Origin: Methanobacterium bryantii
GTDB taxonomy: Archaea > Methanobacteriota > Methanobacteria > Methanobacteriales > Methanobacteriaceae
Direction of reading: 5' to 3'
NCBI RefSeq assembly: GCF_002287175.1
Contig: NZ_LMVM01000003.1
Coordinates: forward strand, 24,782-88,781
Length of the DNA stretch: 64,000 bases
Every line of letters begins with the position of its first letter. The stretch's first letter is position 1. This document shows, piece after piece, positions 28,803-37,780 of this stretch. The notes beneath the pieces were generated by a model. The model made no database searches, was not told the DNA's origin, and was given only the letters and a program-made list of their open reading frames with translations. Position numbers and translations under genes: made by a program.

Positions 28803-29114
28803 TTATTCTTCAGTAAAATAATGAACAAAGTCATCTGCGTCCATTTCAATGAACCATTGACCATTTGCAGTCATTATAGGAGTTCTGGTTATGACAACTG
28901 CAAGATCTTCAGCTTCCATATCATTATCAGTATCCATTTTTTCACTGATTAATTTTAAGGCGTCACCTATTGATTCTTTAGTGTCGAATCCAAGCAACAT
29001 TTCTCTTACATCCATTCCTACTTCTTCTGACGCGTCTGGATTTTTTGCAACTTCAACACTTTTTAAATTATTGAAAACTCTTACTGCAATTGATTTAATT
29101 TCGTTATCTTTCAT
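28803..29114 (-). CDS. Small acidic hypothetical protein
   Basis: 103 residues from ATG 29114, supported by GGTGAT six bases upstream. It is acidic and mainly helical (NLKSVEVAKNPDASEEVGMD), ending in a strand-rich part (EDLAVVITRTPIM, QWFIEMDADDFVHYF). No family recognised. It is a single gene next to the hairpin array. Confidence 0.6.
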   Translation of the reverse strand: MKDNEIKSIAVRVFNNLKSVEVAKNPDASEEVGMDVREMLLGFDTKESIGDALKLISEKMDTDNDMEAEDLAVVITRTPIMTANGQWFIEMDADDFVHYFTEE

Positions 29115-29258
29115 AATAATCACCAAAATAGGTTTCTGTTAATACAATAAAACTCTTTTTATTTAAATACTTTAAGAACAACTATATAAAGGTTTTTATA
29201 GCAAATAATGTAACTTTTTAAACTTAATAAATTTCTTGTATATTGGAAAATCGTAGCT

Positions 29259-29483
29259 GACAAACACGTTGTGTTTGTCGCGTCAAAAACGAAGTTTTTG
29301 ACAGCATGCAAAACTCCCAAAACCTTTGGTTTTGGAGCCCTCGAAAATCCACGATTTTTTGGGCGTCGAAAACATTGTTTTCGACAGCACAAATCGTAGC
29401 ATGCAAAAATCAAAGATTTTTTGCAGGTTGAGGAAAATCCTTTAGGATTTTCCGAACCCCAAAAATATTGAAAATATTTTTGG
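29259..29483. repeat. Array of eight consecutive short hairpins (H1)
   Basis: Eight inverted repeats are packed almost end to end: stems at 29259/29279 (GACAAACAC..), 29282/29302 (GTCAAAAAC..), 29314/29336, 29337/29364, 29365/29385 (GTCGAAAAC..), 29402/29425, 29432/29453 (GGAAAATCC..) and 29459/29483. Stems are 9-11 bp. Loops are usually 3 bases (GTT, GAA, TTT, CAC, ATT, AAA, GAA), once 4. Each left arm is A-rich and each right arm T-rich. Reading frames here are by-products of the repeats, not genes. A second array lies at 63784-64000. The rest of 29115-29656 is AT-rich promoter DNA for the flanking genes. Confidence 0.85.
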
Positions 29484-29656
29484 ACGTTTAAAGCAGCTAA
29501 ATATATTTTTTATAAATTAATTAATCCAAAGCATTGGTTATTCACTATGGTTTATGTTTATGGCTTTAACAAATAATATTTGTATTTAAAATCATATAAT
29601 AATACAAAGTACTTTTGAATTATTAAATTTAATAATTAAATATTAGGAGCCTAACA

Positions 29657-29950
29657 ATGTTGGAAAGACTGGATAATATAATATACATGCTTTTAGTAGA
29701 TTTAAAGGAAGGAAATCCCATAATAAAGTTAGCTCAAAGGGAAGATACATTTGAAGAGTTCACCAGGATCAATTTATATATCTATATCGAGCTTAGCAAG
29801 GATTTTAATGTCCCAGTTTCATATTTAACAGAGTTAGAACGTTTATTTGGAAGTGGTGTTGGCCTTGTACAGGACAGCAATACGGGATGTAAGATTTTAA
29901 GGACAAAGGTACCTCTTGAAAGCATTAAACACTTCGAAGAAACTGAATAA
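29657..29950 (+). CDS. Small hypothetical protein
   Basis: 97 residues, helical first half (MLERLDNIIYMLLVDLKEG...), then YLTELERLFGSGVGLVQDSN. No domain recognised. TTAGGAGCC supplies a ribosome site eight bases before ATG. It appears to be a single gene. Function unknown. Confidence 0.55.
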   Translation: MLERLDNIIYMLLVDLKEGNPIIKLAQREDTFEEFTRINLYIYIELSKDFNVPVSYLTELERLFGSGVGLVQDSNTGCKILRTKVPLESIKHFEETE

Positions 29951-30058
29951 GAAGTTAAATTTTCACTCTTAAATCTTAAATTTCAATACAACAAGTATTA
30001 GTTATAAGTTATAACAAAAAAAATCTTAATTATCTTTACTGTTAGTAAATTTATCATG

Positions 30059-30284
30059 GAAGTTGTAGATTGAATAATTTTAATTTTTTCTGTAAAATGC
30101 AGTAAATTTATGGATATGTGTTACAGGTTACACTTAAAGTTAAAGATTGAATAATTAAGTCAAACAGATTTAGATGAGTATTATAAGTTACAGCCTGAAT
30201 TTGATTCATTATTTAATATCGTTTCATTTAAATTAAGTGAGCAAATTTTAGGCGAGTTTTATATTTAACAGCTTGAATAATTTG
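30059..30284. repeat. Degenerate direct repeats upstream of the 30.35-kb gene
   Basis: Four imperfect copies of a motif near AGTTA-AGATTGAATAATT occur at about 30059-30082, 30133-30158, 30182-30206 and 30259-30284. Spacing is irregular (roughly 74, 50 and 77 bases). The gene-free stretch 29951-30349 holds nothing else. They could be regulator sites, or the trace of old duplications. Confidence 0.35.
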
Positions 30285-30349
30285 ACTTATTATCCGATAT
30301 TTTTAATATATTTAACTTACATATTAATATTATCAATTAGGTGGTTATT

Positions 30350-31018
30350 ATGCTGGATTTAGGGATACAAAAAGGTAGTAAAGATAAGAGTGATGAATAT
30401 AACACAAAGTTTCTAAATCAACTTGACCCTGGAGAAGAAATAACAGGCGAGATTTACATAGGGGAAATGAAAAAGAGGTTAATTAAAAAAACAGAAGTTG
30501 ATGAATTTTATGTTATAATTACAGACCATAAAAACAAACAAAAATGGATATGTGGATTTATAACATCTTATTACCCAAAATCAGGCAACATTTATGGTGA
30601 AAAAGGAGGCAGGGTATACAGTTTAATTGACAGTTTAAACCATGCCCTCAATAATGTTTCTATGAATGTGCAGGAAAGCTATTCTGTTAATTTTGATACA
30701 TTTAGAAAGAATATAAATGAAAATGTGGGAAATGTTAAAATTAAAGCAGTTCAATCGTGGAATCCCAATGCCAAAGCATGTAATCTGGAAGTTGTCGATG
30801 CAAAAAGTGGTTCTCCTGTAGAAAAAAATGGAACCACAGACCTGGAACAGCTAGCACAAAATGATCCTGCTATTAAAATAGCCCAAGACGGTCTTTTAAG
30901 TAAAGACAAAGAAATCACCAAGAAAAATCTAGCTTTTGAACTTAAAACTATGTTAGATAGTGAAGACATAAACAAAACTGAATTTAAAAAAGCACTTCAG
31001 AAAATAGATAAATTATAG
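30350..31018 (+). CDS. Hypothetical protein
   Basis: 222 residues from ATG 30350, chosen because AGGTGG ends six bases upstream. The N-terminal 120 residues look like a beta-rich domain (GEEITGEIYIGEMKKR, FYVIITDHKNKQKWICGFITSYY), perhaps OB-like. The C-terminal part is helical and charged (KNLAFELKTMLDSEDINKTEFKKAL). No family recognised. A 3' repeat of its last codons (AGAAAATAGATAAATTATA, near 31000 and again near 31104) follows the stop. Confidence 0.55.
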   Translation: MLDLGIQKGSKDKSDEYNTKFLNQLDPGEEITGEIYIGEMKKRLIKKTEVDEFYVIITDHKNKQKWICGFITSYYPKSGNIYGEKGGRVYSLIDSLNHALNNVSMNVQESYSVNFDTFRKNINENVGNVKIKAVQSWNPNAKACNLEVVDAKSGSPVEKNGTTDLEQLAQNDPAIKIAQDGLLSKDKEITKKNLAFELKTMLDSEDINKTEFKKALQKIDKL

Positions 31019-31137
31019 TATACTGGTTTCTGTTTTATTTGAATATCTTTGAACTTAAAGTATGTTATAACATGGATATATAAAACTGAATGATGCGCCC
31101 CAGAAAATAGATAAATTATAATCTTAATTCAACATAT

Positions 31138-31452
31138 CTACTTTTTACTTTCACCTTTTTGACAAAAATAAAGCTTTGGTTCCACATTTTTTAAATTGTT
31201 TTCCTTCCAGACAGGGCATTTCTCACATATGCACATTTTTTTCAGATTAATGTCCTTGCATAATGCCTTTCCAGTAGAGCAGTACATTCCAGGGACTCTG
31301 TCTGCTTCAAAATACATTCCACTTTCACTTGCCCATGCTATTTCCTGCATTATTCTCCATTTACCTTCAGCACATACACTCTCTGATTGGACAGGACATT
31401 GCGGGCACAAACACCTTTTGATGTTCATCACACTGAATTCAACTTTGCTCAT
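31138..31452 (-). CDS. DUF2769 cysteine-rich protein
   Basis: 104 residues with about ten cysteines in two related blocks: CLCPQCPVQSESVC near the start and CICEKCPVWKENN near residue 73, the DUF2769 pattern common in methanogens. Between them is MYCSTGKALCKD. The cysteine spacing suggests binding of metal or an iron-sulfur cluster. Role unknown. It is a single gene. The start ATG has no strong ribosome site. Confidence 0.75.
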   Translation of the reverse strand: MSKVEFSVMNIKRCLCPQCPVQSESVCAEGKWRIMQEIAWASESGMYFEADRVPGMYCSTGKALCKDINLKKMCICEKCPVWKENNLKNVEPKLYFCQKGESKK

Positions 31453-31848
31453 ATAATTTATTATATCATAACTAATTTTTATTTTTTAATAATAATCCTG
31501 AATTTAATAAAAAATTTTTGTAGCCCTCTATTAATAAATATAAGATTTAGTTTATTATTAGAATATTTGATAGGTCCATAAATTTTAAAAATAATTTATG
31601 ATATTGTTTGCAAATAAAATCATTAACAAGATGGTTAAAAATGATAAGTTTGCAGTTAAATATCATAAAATTACAAATTCGCAAAAATAGCAGTAAATAA
31701 GTTTGTTAGTATACATGTAATGATTGATTTATGTTAACTTTTAAGATTTTTATTTTATTTCTAATTTTAAAAAATTTTGATGTTAGCTATTACCTACTTG
31801 AATAAAAATAGTACTTTAAAATTTTGAATTTGAAACTGAATATTCAAA

Positions 31849-31886
31849 TTTATGTAATAAGGATATATTGATCCTTATTACATAAA
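31849..31886. repeat. Perfect 16-bp palindrome downstream of a small gene
   Basis: TTTATGTAATAAGGAT (31849-31864) and ATCCTTATTACATAAA (31871-31886) are perfect complements around a 6-base loop. The element lies 32 bases past the stop codon of the minus-strand gene at 31918. It could be a terminator hairpin or a remnant of a palindromic element. The remainder of 31453-31917 is featureless AT-rich DNA. Confidence 0.6.
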
Positions 31887-31917
31887 GTGAAGAACTACTG
31901 TAATCCTGGATAAAAAA

Positions 31918-32109
31918 TTATTTACTGTAATAGAGCGCTAATTTACTGGTCACAATCATTCTAGCCCTTAAAAGGGTTTTATCAGTGTGATCATTGTTTT
32001 TGATTTTTAATTCAATTTTTTGAAGTAAAGGTTCTAAATTATTTGGTTTGCATTTATATGCAGCATCTAAAAAATCATTTGCTATATCCATATCATCAAA
32101 ATTATCCAT
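31918..32109 (-). CDS. Small hypothetical protein
   Basis: 63 residues from ATG 32109, preceded by GGGGGT. It reads MDNFDDMDIANDFLDAAYKC and continues as a charged helix ending LRARMIVTSKLALYYSK. A longer reading that begins further upstream would run into dispersed repeat copy B (from 32136) and is not believed. No family recognised. Confidence 0.5.
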   Translation of the reverse strand: MDNFDDMDIANDFLDAAYKCKPNNLEPLLQKIELKIKNNDHTDKTLLRARMIVTSKLALYYSK

Positions 32110-32135
32110 TAAGAGACCCCCACTATTTTTAAAGT

Positions 32136-32284
32136 CGCTCATGCCCATAATGTTGTGTAAATAATATCGCTTCACGCGTGTGTCTGGTTAAATAAATTGT
32201 ATTTTTTTAAGATCTCATATAATCAATTAAAACCACAATTTAACATACTAGTATAACTCACGCACAGGATCATAGACATGAGCG
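32136..32284 (+). repeat. Dispersed repeat family R1, copy B (149 bp)
   Basis: CGCTCATG at 32136 and CATGAGCG ending at 32284 form the family's terminal inverted repeat. The interior carries the same core as copies A and C (GTGTGTCTGGTTAAATAAAT, CATATAATCAATTAAAACCA), with a slightly different right end (CGCACAGGATCATAGA). It sits just upstream of a small gene on the other strand. Confidence 0.8.
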
Positions 32285-32380
32285 TTTAAAGTTATAAATA
32301 TAGTTGTCTTCACAATAGTTTAGATTTTTTGACTAAAAATGATGACTTTTTTCACAGATGATTAAAAGCATATAATTTTA

Positions 32381-32529
32381 CGCTCATGTCCATGATCATG
32401 TGTACACTTCATGCATTATGTTAAATTATAATATCAATTAATTATATGAAATTATATTTAGAAGTGTAATTAACCATGTAACTCATAAAAATTCAAAGTA
32501 ACATCGGCACAACCATTTAGACATGAGCG
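32381..32529 (-). repeat. Dispersed repeat family R1, diverged inverted copy D (149 bp)
   Basis: The segment starts with CGCTCATG and ends with CATGAGCG. Its interior matches the reverse complement of copies A-C (TTATGTTAAATT, AATTAATTATATG) but is more diverged. It lies 96 bases from copy B in opposite orientation. Confidence 0.65.
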
Positions 32530-32767
32530 TAATTTTAAAAGCATATTCCATGTTAAAACGATGTCAAAGTATCAGAAAGCATATGTAATATTTTGTCTTT
32601 TTGCAGGCTAAATTTCTAAATAGTCCTATAGAATTTATAGAATTAAATTCCAGAGTATTTTTACGTATAAGCTTAAAATGGTGGATTTAATTTAAAATTA
32701 GTAATCTGATAATCTATTAAAAATAAAAAAAAGTAAATGATTAAATTTGTATTGAGTTATCATCACA

Positions 32768-32890
32768 GTTAAAACCACATGTTGTTCCACATCCACGGGT
32801 TCATAAAGTGGTGCATGTGATAGAAAAAAGTGGGAAGTTCCAGGGGTTGTTGAAGAATAAACTGCCACATGTAAACATATTTTCATGTCT
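32768..32890 (-). ncRNA. Candidate structured RNA in a GC-richer island
   Basis: This stretch is clearly richer in G and C than the surrounding DNA. CACATG pairs with CATGTG, with an inner CCAC/GTGG helix and a 17-base loop (about 32772-32819). A second helix can form from GTGG near 32832 and CCAC near 32864. A minus-strand TATA-like element (about 32910-32928) predicts transcription starting near 32895. A 62-codon frame on this strand has poor composition (few Lys, Glu or Asp) and no ribosome site, so an RNA seems likelier than a protein. Strand is a guess. Confidence 0.3.
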
Positions 32891-33174
32891 TAAATAGATT
32901 ATACATTGTAATATAATATATTAAAATTGTACTATTAAATTTTTTATATGGATAATAAGATAAAAAAACTTTCTATTTAAAATTATACACATTATCAACT
33001 GGTTTAACCAAAAAATACCTCTTAATCTATAATAAATGTTTAATAGAAACATGAAAAAAGTTAAAATTAAGCTTTTTAAGCAATAAATTAATTCTTCTTA
33101 AATGCATTGTTTTATATAATATCAAAAATAAAATTTATTCAACCATTTTTTGGTTATATTTAGGATGTGATGAA

Positions 33175-33399
33175 TTGTTTAGAGATAATTACGGAAGAGA
33201 TAATAGAGGAAGTTCATCTCCTGTAAATGAAGGAGAAGAATACGATGTTAAAATAGAAGATATGGGAAGAAGTGGAGATGGAATTGCTAAAATAGAAGGT
33301 TTCATAGTTTTTGTAAGTGGAGCTAAAAAAGGCGATGAAGTTAAAATTAGAATCACTTCCACAAGAAGAAACTTTGCTTTTGCAGAAGTAGTAAAATAG
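33175..33399 (+). CDS. TRAM-domain RNA-binding protein
   Basis: 74 residues. After a short basic-polar N-tail (FRDNYGRDNRGSSSPVNEG) the whole protein is one TRAM beta-barrel: EYDVKIEDMGRSGDGIAKIEG, then FIVFVSGAKKGDEVKIRITS and FAFAEVV. Stand-alone TRAM proteins are abundant RNA chaperones in methanogens, linked to growth at low temperature. The start is TTG at 33175, with AGGATGTGATG before it. A TATA-like TTTATATAATA (about 33110-33121) lies well upstream, so the gene has its own promoter. Confidence 0.92.
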   Translation: MFRDNYGRDNRGSSSPVNEGEEYDVKIEDMGRSGDGIAKIEGFIVFVSGAKKGDEVKIRITSTRRNFAFAEVVK

Positions 33400-33962
33400 C
33401 TTAATTTAGGTTTTAAGTTAATTTTTAATGCTCTTAATCAGTATTAACGCTTTAAACTGCATTACAATATATTAAACGTTTTTTTATTAAGATATTGCAT
33501 CATCGAAGCTACTGATCATGAGCTTTTAAAATTTAATTTCCATTAGAAATTCCTCTTTTTTTGTATTTTTAGATGAGTTTAATCATATTGTTGCTCACAA
33601 GATCGTAATATTTGTAACGGGCTGTGTTGATGGATCCCATTGTTTAATTTTTGCGGTTGAAAATCTTTGATTTCAAACACCGAAAATTGAAAATTTTCAC
33701 GTGCTTCGTAATATAATGGTAATGTTGGGCAAATGATCGTAATATTAAATCAAATATTTGTGTAGTATCTTAATTCAACCCTCAAAACTTAAAAAAATTC
33801 GTGATTTAATTTATTAACGATTATTATATTGTTAACCCTGTGGATTACATAATATTATCTTTAATTTCATGAATGTTCCTCTAAAACATTATGAAATAGG
33901 AAAATTATTTATTTCTTGTATATTTAATATATATTACATATTGATCATAAAGAGGCGGTAAA
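33400..33962. other. Gene-free stretch with scattered short repeats
   Basis: About 560 bases. It holds GCTCACAAGATCGTAATA (33594), a near match of which recurs at 35030, a related GATCGTAATATT at 33734, and one short A/T-arm hairpin (GTTGAAAATC-TTT-GATTTCAAAC, about 33657-33680). The promoter of the SHOCT gene lies near 33910-33950. Confidence 0.4.
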
Positions 33963-34010
33963 ATGGTTGATAGAAATTTCTTTATTACTATAATGCAGGA
34001 GCCGGAATAG
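33963..34010 (+). CDS. Possible leader peptide (15 aa) coupled to the SHOCT gene
   Basis: ATG 33963 is preceded by GAGGCGG and reads MVDRNFFITIMQEPE, then TAG. The stop codon is immediately followed by the ATG of the next gene (TAGATG), and the ribosome site of that gene (AGGAG) lies inside this short frame. The arrangement fits translational coupling. Confidence 0.4.
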   Translation: MVDRNFFITIMQEPE

Positions 34011-34874
34011 ATGTTTAATCAAAATGAAAAATTATTGAAAGAATATGTAAAAAAAAGGTTAGGCACTAATTTTAGACCCAGTAAGGAAATTAAAGAATTT
34101 GTTCGTGCTAATTCTAATGGGAGAAGTGATAGTTCTTTTGCAGTCGTAATACGTTCAAAAATTAAACGAGGTATGGAATCTGGTAGAATAAATACTATTG
34201 AAGAAATTGACCAGATTATTGATAATTCATACAAAGAATATAAAGAACGTATAGAAATAAAGAGGAGACTAAATGAAGAACCAACTTTCAGAGTTGTTCA
34301 TGAACCTCATAAAGATGTTAAAACAGTAAAACCGGTTGATTGGAGTGGTGTAAAAAGAGCCAGTAATGTTGTAGCAGGAGGCGTACTTTTGGGACCTGTA
34401 GGTGCATTAGCAGGATATGCTTTAAGTGATAATAAATCACCTGAATCTAAACTTGTTTATAAGACATACATACAAGAGAACTGTATTATCCAAGTATATG
34501 CTAACAAATTGAATTACACGAATAAAAAAGCTTCATGGCCCCTTTTTTTTAAAAAAATAGTTTCTATAAAGTTAGATAAAGATCATAATAAATTTGAGAT
34601 AATGGAAAATAGTGGCTCTAAATTGACATTTCGAGGAGAAAGACCCATAAATAAAGATTACACTAAGAATATATTTGATAAAATAGAGTCAAATTTTAAT
34701 GAATATCGATCTAAGAATAAATCTAATGATGTAATGGAATCAAAACCTGCTAATTTGAATTCTAAGAGAAATCCTCTCGATTTGATTAAGAAGTTGCATG
34801 AACTTAAGGAAGATGGCTTAATTACTAATGATGAATTTGAAGATAAAAAAAGAGAATTGCTAAGCAGAATATAA
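34011..34874 (+). CDS. SHOCT-domain protein with a short membrane-like segment
   Basis: 287 residues. The last 35 residues (PLDLIKKLHELKEDGLITND, then EFEDKKRELL) are a SHOCT domain, the short C-terminal module often found on membrane-linked and phage-related proteins. A glycine-rich hydrophobic stretch (VVAGGVLLGPVGALAGYAL) at about 122-140 could insert in a membrane or pack as a glycine zipper. The next 90 residues look like a PH-like beta domain (IIQVYANKLNYTNK...). AGGAG lies nine bases before ATG, inside the upstream mini-frame. Function unknown. Confidence 0.7.
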   Translation: MFNQNEKLLKEYVKKRLGTNFRPSKEIKEFVRANSNGRSDSSFAVVIRSKIKRGMESGRINTIEEIDQIIDNSYKEYKERIEIKRRLNEEPTFRVVHEPHKDVKTVKPVDWSGVKRASNVVAGGVLLGPVGALAGYALSDNKSPESKLVYKTYIQENCIIQVYANKLNYTNKKASWPLFFKKIVSIKLDKDHNKFEIMENSGSKLTFRGERPINKDYTKNIFDKIESNFNEYRSKNKSNDVMESKPANLNSKRNPLDLIKKLHELKEDGLITNDEFEDKKRELLSRI

Positions 34875-35142
34875 TCCTTATGATAAAAACCAAAAGAGTT
34901 CAATAGTATAAAATGAAGTTAACTAAGCTACATCCATTAATTTTTGCTATTAAAAATAGCCTACTATGATTATTTAGATTAACTTTATTATTTTTGGATA
35001 TAGTCATCGTTATAAAAACATAATATTACTCACAAGATCGTAATAGGAACCTACAATTTAAAAAAAATTTTTAAATTAAGTTTTTATATCACTTCACTCA
35101 ATCTAACGTTATAATTTATCAATATTTCAGGGTGTGCTAAAA

Positions 35143-35943
35143 GTGGGTTTTTTTGACTTGTTTAAGAGTCCTAAATCATGGAGTATAAAAGGTTATAAAT
35201 TAATGAGAAAAGGTAAATACGAGGAAGCTTTGATATATTTGGATAAAGCTTTAGAATTAAATCCAGGAGATATTAACGCTTTACATAATAAGGGTGTAGT
35301 TTTGAGTTATCTTGGAGATGGTGAAAATGCTGTTAGTTTTTTGGATAAAGTTTTAGAATTAAATCCAGAAAATGTGAATGCATGGCATGATAAAGGTTTT
35401 ATTCTAATGGAATTAGGAAAATATGATGAATCAATTAAAAGTTTTGATAGAACCTTAGAATTAGACCCTAAAAAAGTCCCATCATTGTATAGTAAAGGTA
35501 TACTACTCGGAAAAAATAAAAAACATCAAGAATCAATTGAATGCTTTGATAAAATTTTAGAAATTAATCCAAATAATGCTGAAGCATGGTTTAGCAAAGG
35601 TTTAAATCTTTTATCGCTTGAAAAATATGAAGAAGCTTTAAATTGTTATAATAAATCGTTAGAACTTGATCCAAATAATACCATGACATGGAATAATAAG
35701 GGCAACACATTAGAAAAACTTGAAAAACACAATGAATCGTTGGAATGTTTTGAGAAAGTTTTGAAAATAGATCCAAATAATTTTGAAGCTTGGTATCTTA
35801 AAGGAGAAACCTTTAAAGGACTTCAACAGTACAATGAAGCATTGGAATGCTATAACAAATCAGTGGAAGTGAACACTGATAACCCTGATTTTCAATTTGC
35901 ATCAAAAGCTAAAGAGGAAGTTTTGAAGTTGATGGAAAAGTAG
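35143..35943 (+). CDS. TPR-repeat protein
   Basis: 266 residues from GTG 35143, preceded by AGGGTGTG at good spacing. A GTG three codons upstream overlaps that site. After a short FFDLFKSPKSW start the protein is seven tandem tetratricopeptide repeats of 34 residues, each ending in LELNP, LELDP or similar. It should form a superhelical protein-binding scaffold. It sits at the left border of the accessory island and its partner is unknown. No membrane segment. Confidence 0.9.
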   Translation: MGFFDLFKSPKSWSIKGYKLMRKGKYEEALIYLDKALELNPGDINALHNKGVVLSYLGDGENAVSFLDKVLELNPENVNAWHDKGFILMELGKYDESIKSFDRTLELDPKKVPSLYSKGILLGKNKKHQESIECFDKILEINPNNAEAWFSKGLNLLSLEKYEEALNCYNKSLELDPNNTMTWNNKGNTLEKLEKHNESLECFEKVLKIDPNNFEAWYLKGETFKGLQQYNEALECYNKSVEVNTDNPDFQFASKAKEEVLKLMEK

Positions 35944-36004
35944 ATTTTTATTATATAAAACATCTAATTTTTTGTATTTTTGGTGTGTTTGTACTTCGTT
36001 ATAT

Positions 36005-36253
36005 AAGTCTATAACGAAGTCGGCAAAAATTACTTTCAAAATTTACTTCAAATACATTCAATATCAACCATTTAGGTATATGTACTGATATAACTAGGGA
36101 TCTTTTAAATAATTTATTATATGTTCTAAATTATTCCAAATCAAACAAATCTAGACAGCATAGTATTCATGCATCATATTATAATTTAGTAAATATCATT
36201 TTGTGGTCAATGTATCCAAATAAAGCAAATTTCATAAGGATTTCCTTGTTCTA
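36005..36253 (+). pseudogene. Possible coding remnant without a start
   Basis: An open frame of about 80 codons with protein-like content (ICTDITRDLLNNLLYVLNYS, later SYYNLVNIILWSMYPNKANF) ends at TAA near 36253, overlapping the end of the MCM-like gene by a few bases. It has no ATG, GTG or TTG with a ribosome site at its beginning. It may be the tail of a gene lost when the island was rearranged, or chance. Confidence 0.25.
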
Positions 36254-37738
36254 AAATATTTTGATATAACCAGATGCAGGTTCAAGTATCAATCCTTGTT
36301 GCTTTAATTTTGTTATTATTTCCTCAACTTTCTCTTTACTCATGTTATACCTGTCTGATATTTCATCTGTAATTATATCAACTGGTATTCTACCACCATA
36401 TTCATCGCTTGACTCTTTAATAACATCGAGAGTAACTCGGGCTTTATCACGTTCTGATTTAGGTGTACGTCCTTCTACTTTGTCAATATCAACTTTTCCG
36501 GTTTCAGGATCATATCCAACTTGTTTCATACATTCCTGCTGTAGTTTAATGGCCCTTTTTGCGTCATCAGCAGTAACTCTTTTTCCTAATCTTATCTTAC
36601 AGTTTGCCTCAGATAATCTGACCAGTGCTTCAAGCTGACGGGCTGTAATTGGGGCTGGAGAATCTTCATCTTCTGCATCACCCCTCATTCCAACATAAAA
36701 CTCTTTAAGTACTTCAATGGCCCCATCATTAAGCTCTGGGCTAGGTTGTTTTCTTGCATATGCGATATATTTCATTAGAAGTTCAGGATCAATTACAAAT
36801 GGAATTTCAGTACTTTGGTGTATATTCAACATGTGACTTGCTAGTTTTCTATCTTTGTCAGCGTCAGGTTTATCTTCCACAAGAAATATAAGGTCAAATC
36901 TTGAAAGAATAGAAGGCAGGAGGTCAATTTGTTCTGCAACAGATTTATAACGATCAAATCTTCCAAATTTGGGGTTTACAGCTGCAAGTAGTGAACATTT
37001 TAAATTTAAGTTTTGATGATTTAAAACTTCATTAATAATAAAGCTTTGAGTATTGTCATTTGATTTACTGTCTATACATAAAATAAACCACTTTAAATCA
37101 TTTTTAATTACTTCAGCAGTAATTTCTACAGTGTTTATATCATCTTTGTTTGTGTAAAGCCCTTGAGGGGCAAGTTTTGATGCATATTCAAGTATTTGGG
37201 ATTTACCAATACCCGGATCTCCTACAATTAATATATTGATATTTCCTCTTATTCTGTTTTTATCTTGAAGTTCTTTTGAAACTCCCCCGAACAACTGTAA
37301 AGCTATACCTTCTTTTATTTCTTTATATCCATGAAGCATGGGAGCTATTGAATCAATAATTTTATTATAAACATCAGGATCGGCTGCAAGTTCTTTTATT
37401 TTTTTTTCATCTTCTTTGATTATCTCAATATCTTTATATTTTAAAAATCCATTAAATTCAGTATTTTCTAATGTATTATGATGAGATTTGAAATATTCAA
37501 TGAATTCATACAAAAGTCCTTCATTTTTAAACCATTCTCTTCTAATGTGATATTGTTTAAACAACTTATGGAATAATGATTCAAGTTTATAATCTCCAGG
37601 TATCTTATGGATTATATCCATATCTTCATAAATGAAAGCTTTATTATCATTGAACCTTTTTTCAGGATTATTTGCATAACCAATTTTAACAACATCGTCA
37701 TTCCCAATAAAATAAACATATCCTTCTTGAGATTTCAT
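36251..37738 (-). CDS. T5orf172/MUG113 (GIY-YIG-like) domain fused to a truncated MCM-type AAA+ ATPase
   Basis: 495 residues. Residues 6-72 form a T5orf172/MUG113 domain of the GIY-YIG nuclease superfamily: GYVYFIG (6-12), [11 protein letters not shown] (18-28), LESLFHKLF with E53, and REWF (67-70). Residues 120-400 match the MCM AAA+ core: Walker A GDPGIGKS (173-180), sensor 1 [11 protein letters not shown] with N255 and arginine finger SRFDLIF with R280. A winged helix ends the protein (430-495). The usual MCM N-terminal DNA-binding domains are absent. Walker B reads FILCIDSKS, with Ser-224 where MCM has Glu, and the helix-2 insert is short. It may bind ATP without normal helicase turnover. 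ATG 37738 has AGAGG; the gene lies 42 bases after the FRG gene on the same strand. Confidence 0.8.
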   Translation of the reverse strand: MKSQEGYVYFIGNDDVVKIGYANNPEKRFNDNKAFIYEDMDIIHKIPGDYKLESLFHKLFKQYHIRREWFKNEGLLYEFIEYFKSHHNTLENTEFNGFLKYKDIEIIKEDEKKIKELAADPDVYNKIIDSIAPMLHGYKEIKEGIALQLFGGVSKELQDKNRIRGNINILIVGDPGIGKSQILEYASKLAPQGLYTNKDDINTVEITAEVIKNDLKWFILCIDSKSNDNTQSFIINEVLNHQNLNLKCSLLAAVNPKFGRFDRYKSVAEQIDLLPSILSRFDLIFLVEDKPDADKDRKLASHMLNIHQSTEIPFVIDPELLMKYIAYARKQPSPELNDGAIEVLKEFYVGMRGDAEDEDSPAPITARQLEALVRLSEANCKIRLGKRVTADDAKRAIKLQQECMKQVGYDPETGKVDIDKVEGRTPKSERDKARVTLDVIKESSDEYGGRIPVDIITDEISDRYNMSKEKVEEIITKLKQQGLILEPASGYIKIF

Positions 37739-37780
37739 TTAATCTGCCTCTTTTTACTTATCAAATAGTATAGCAGTTTA

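Noticed and set aside
29159..29413. 84- and 60-codon frames on the minus strand
   Set aside because: They read across the palindromic hairpin array; their composition follows the repeats and no ribosome site is present.
29259..29483. CRISPR array
   Set aside because: There is no constant repeat with regular variable spacers; each unit is its own palindrome and no cas gene is nearby.
32698..32886. 62-codon minus-strand frame
   Set aside because: Few charged residues, no ribosome site, and RNA-like pairing in the same DNA; kept only as an RNA candidate.
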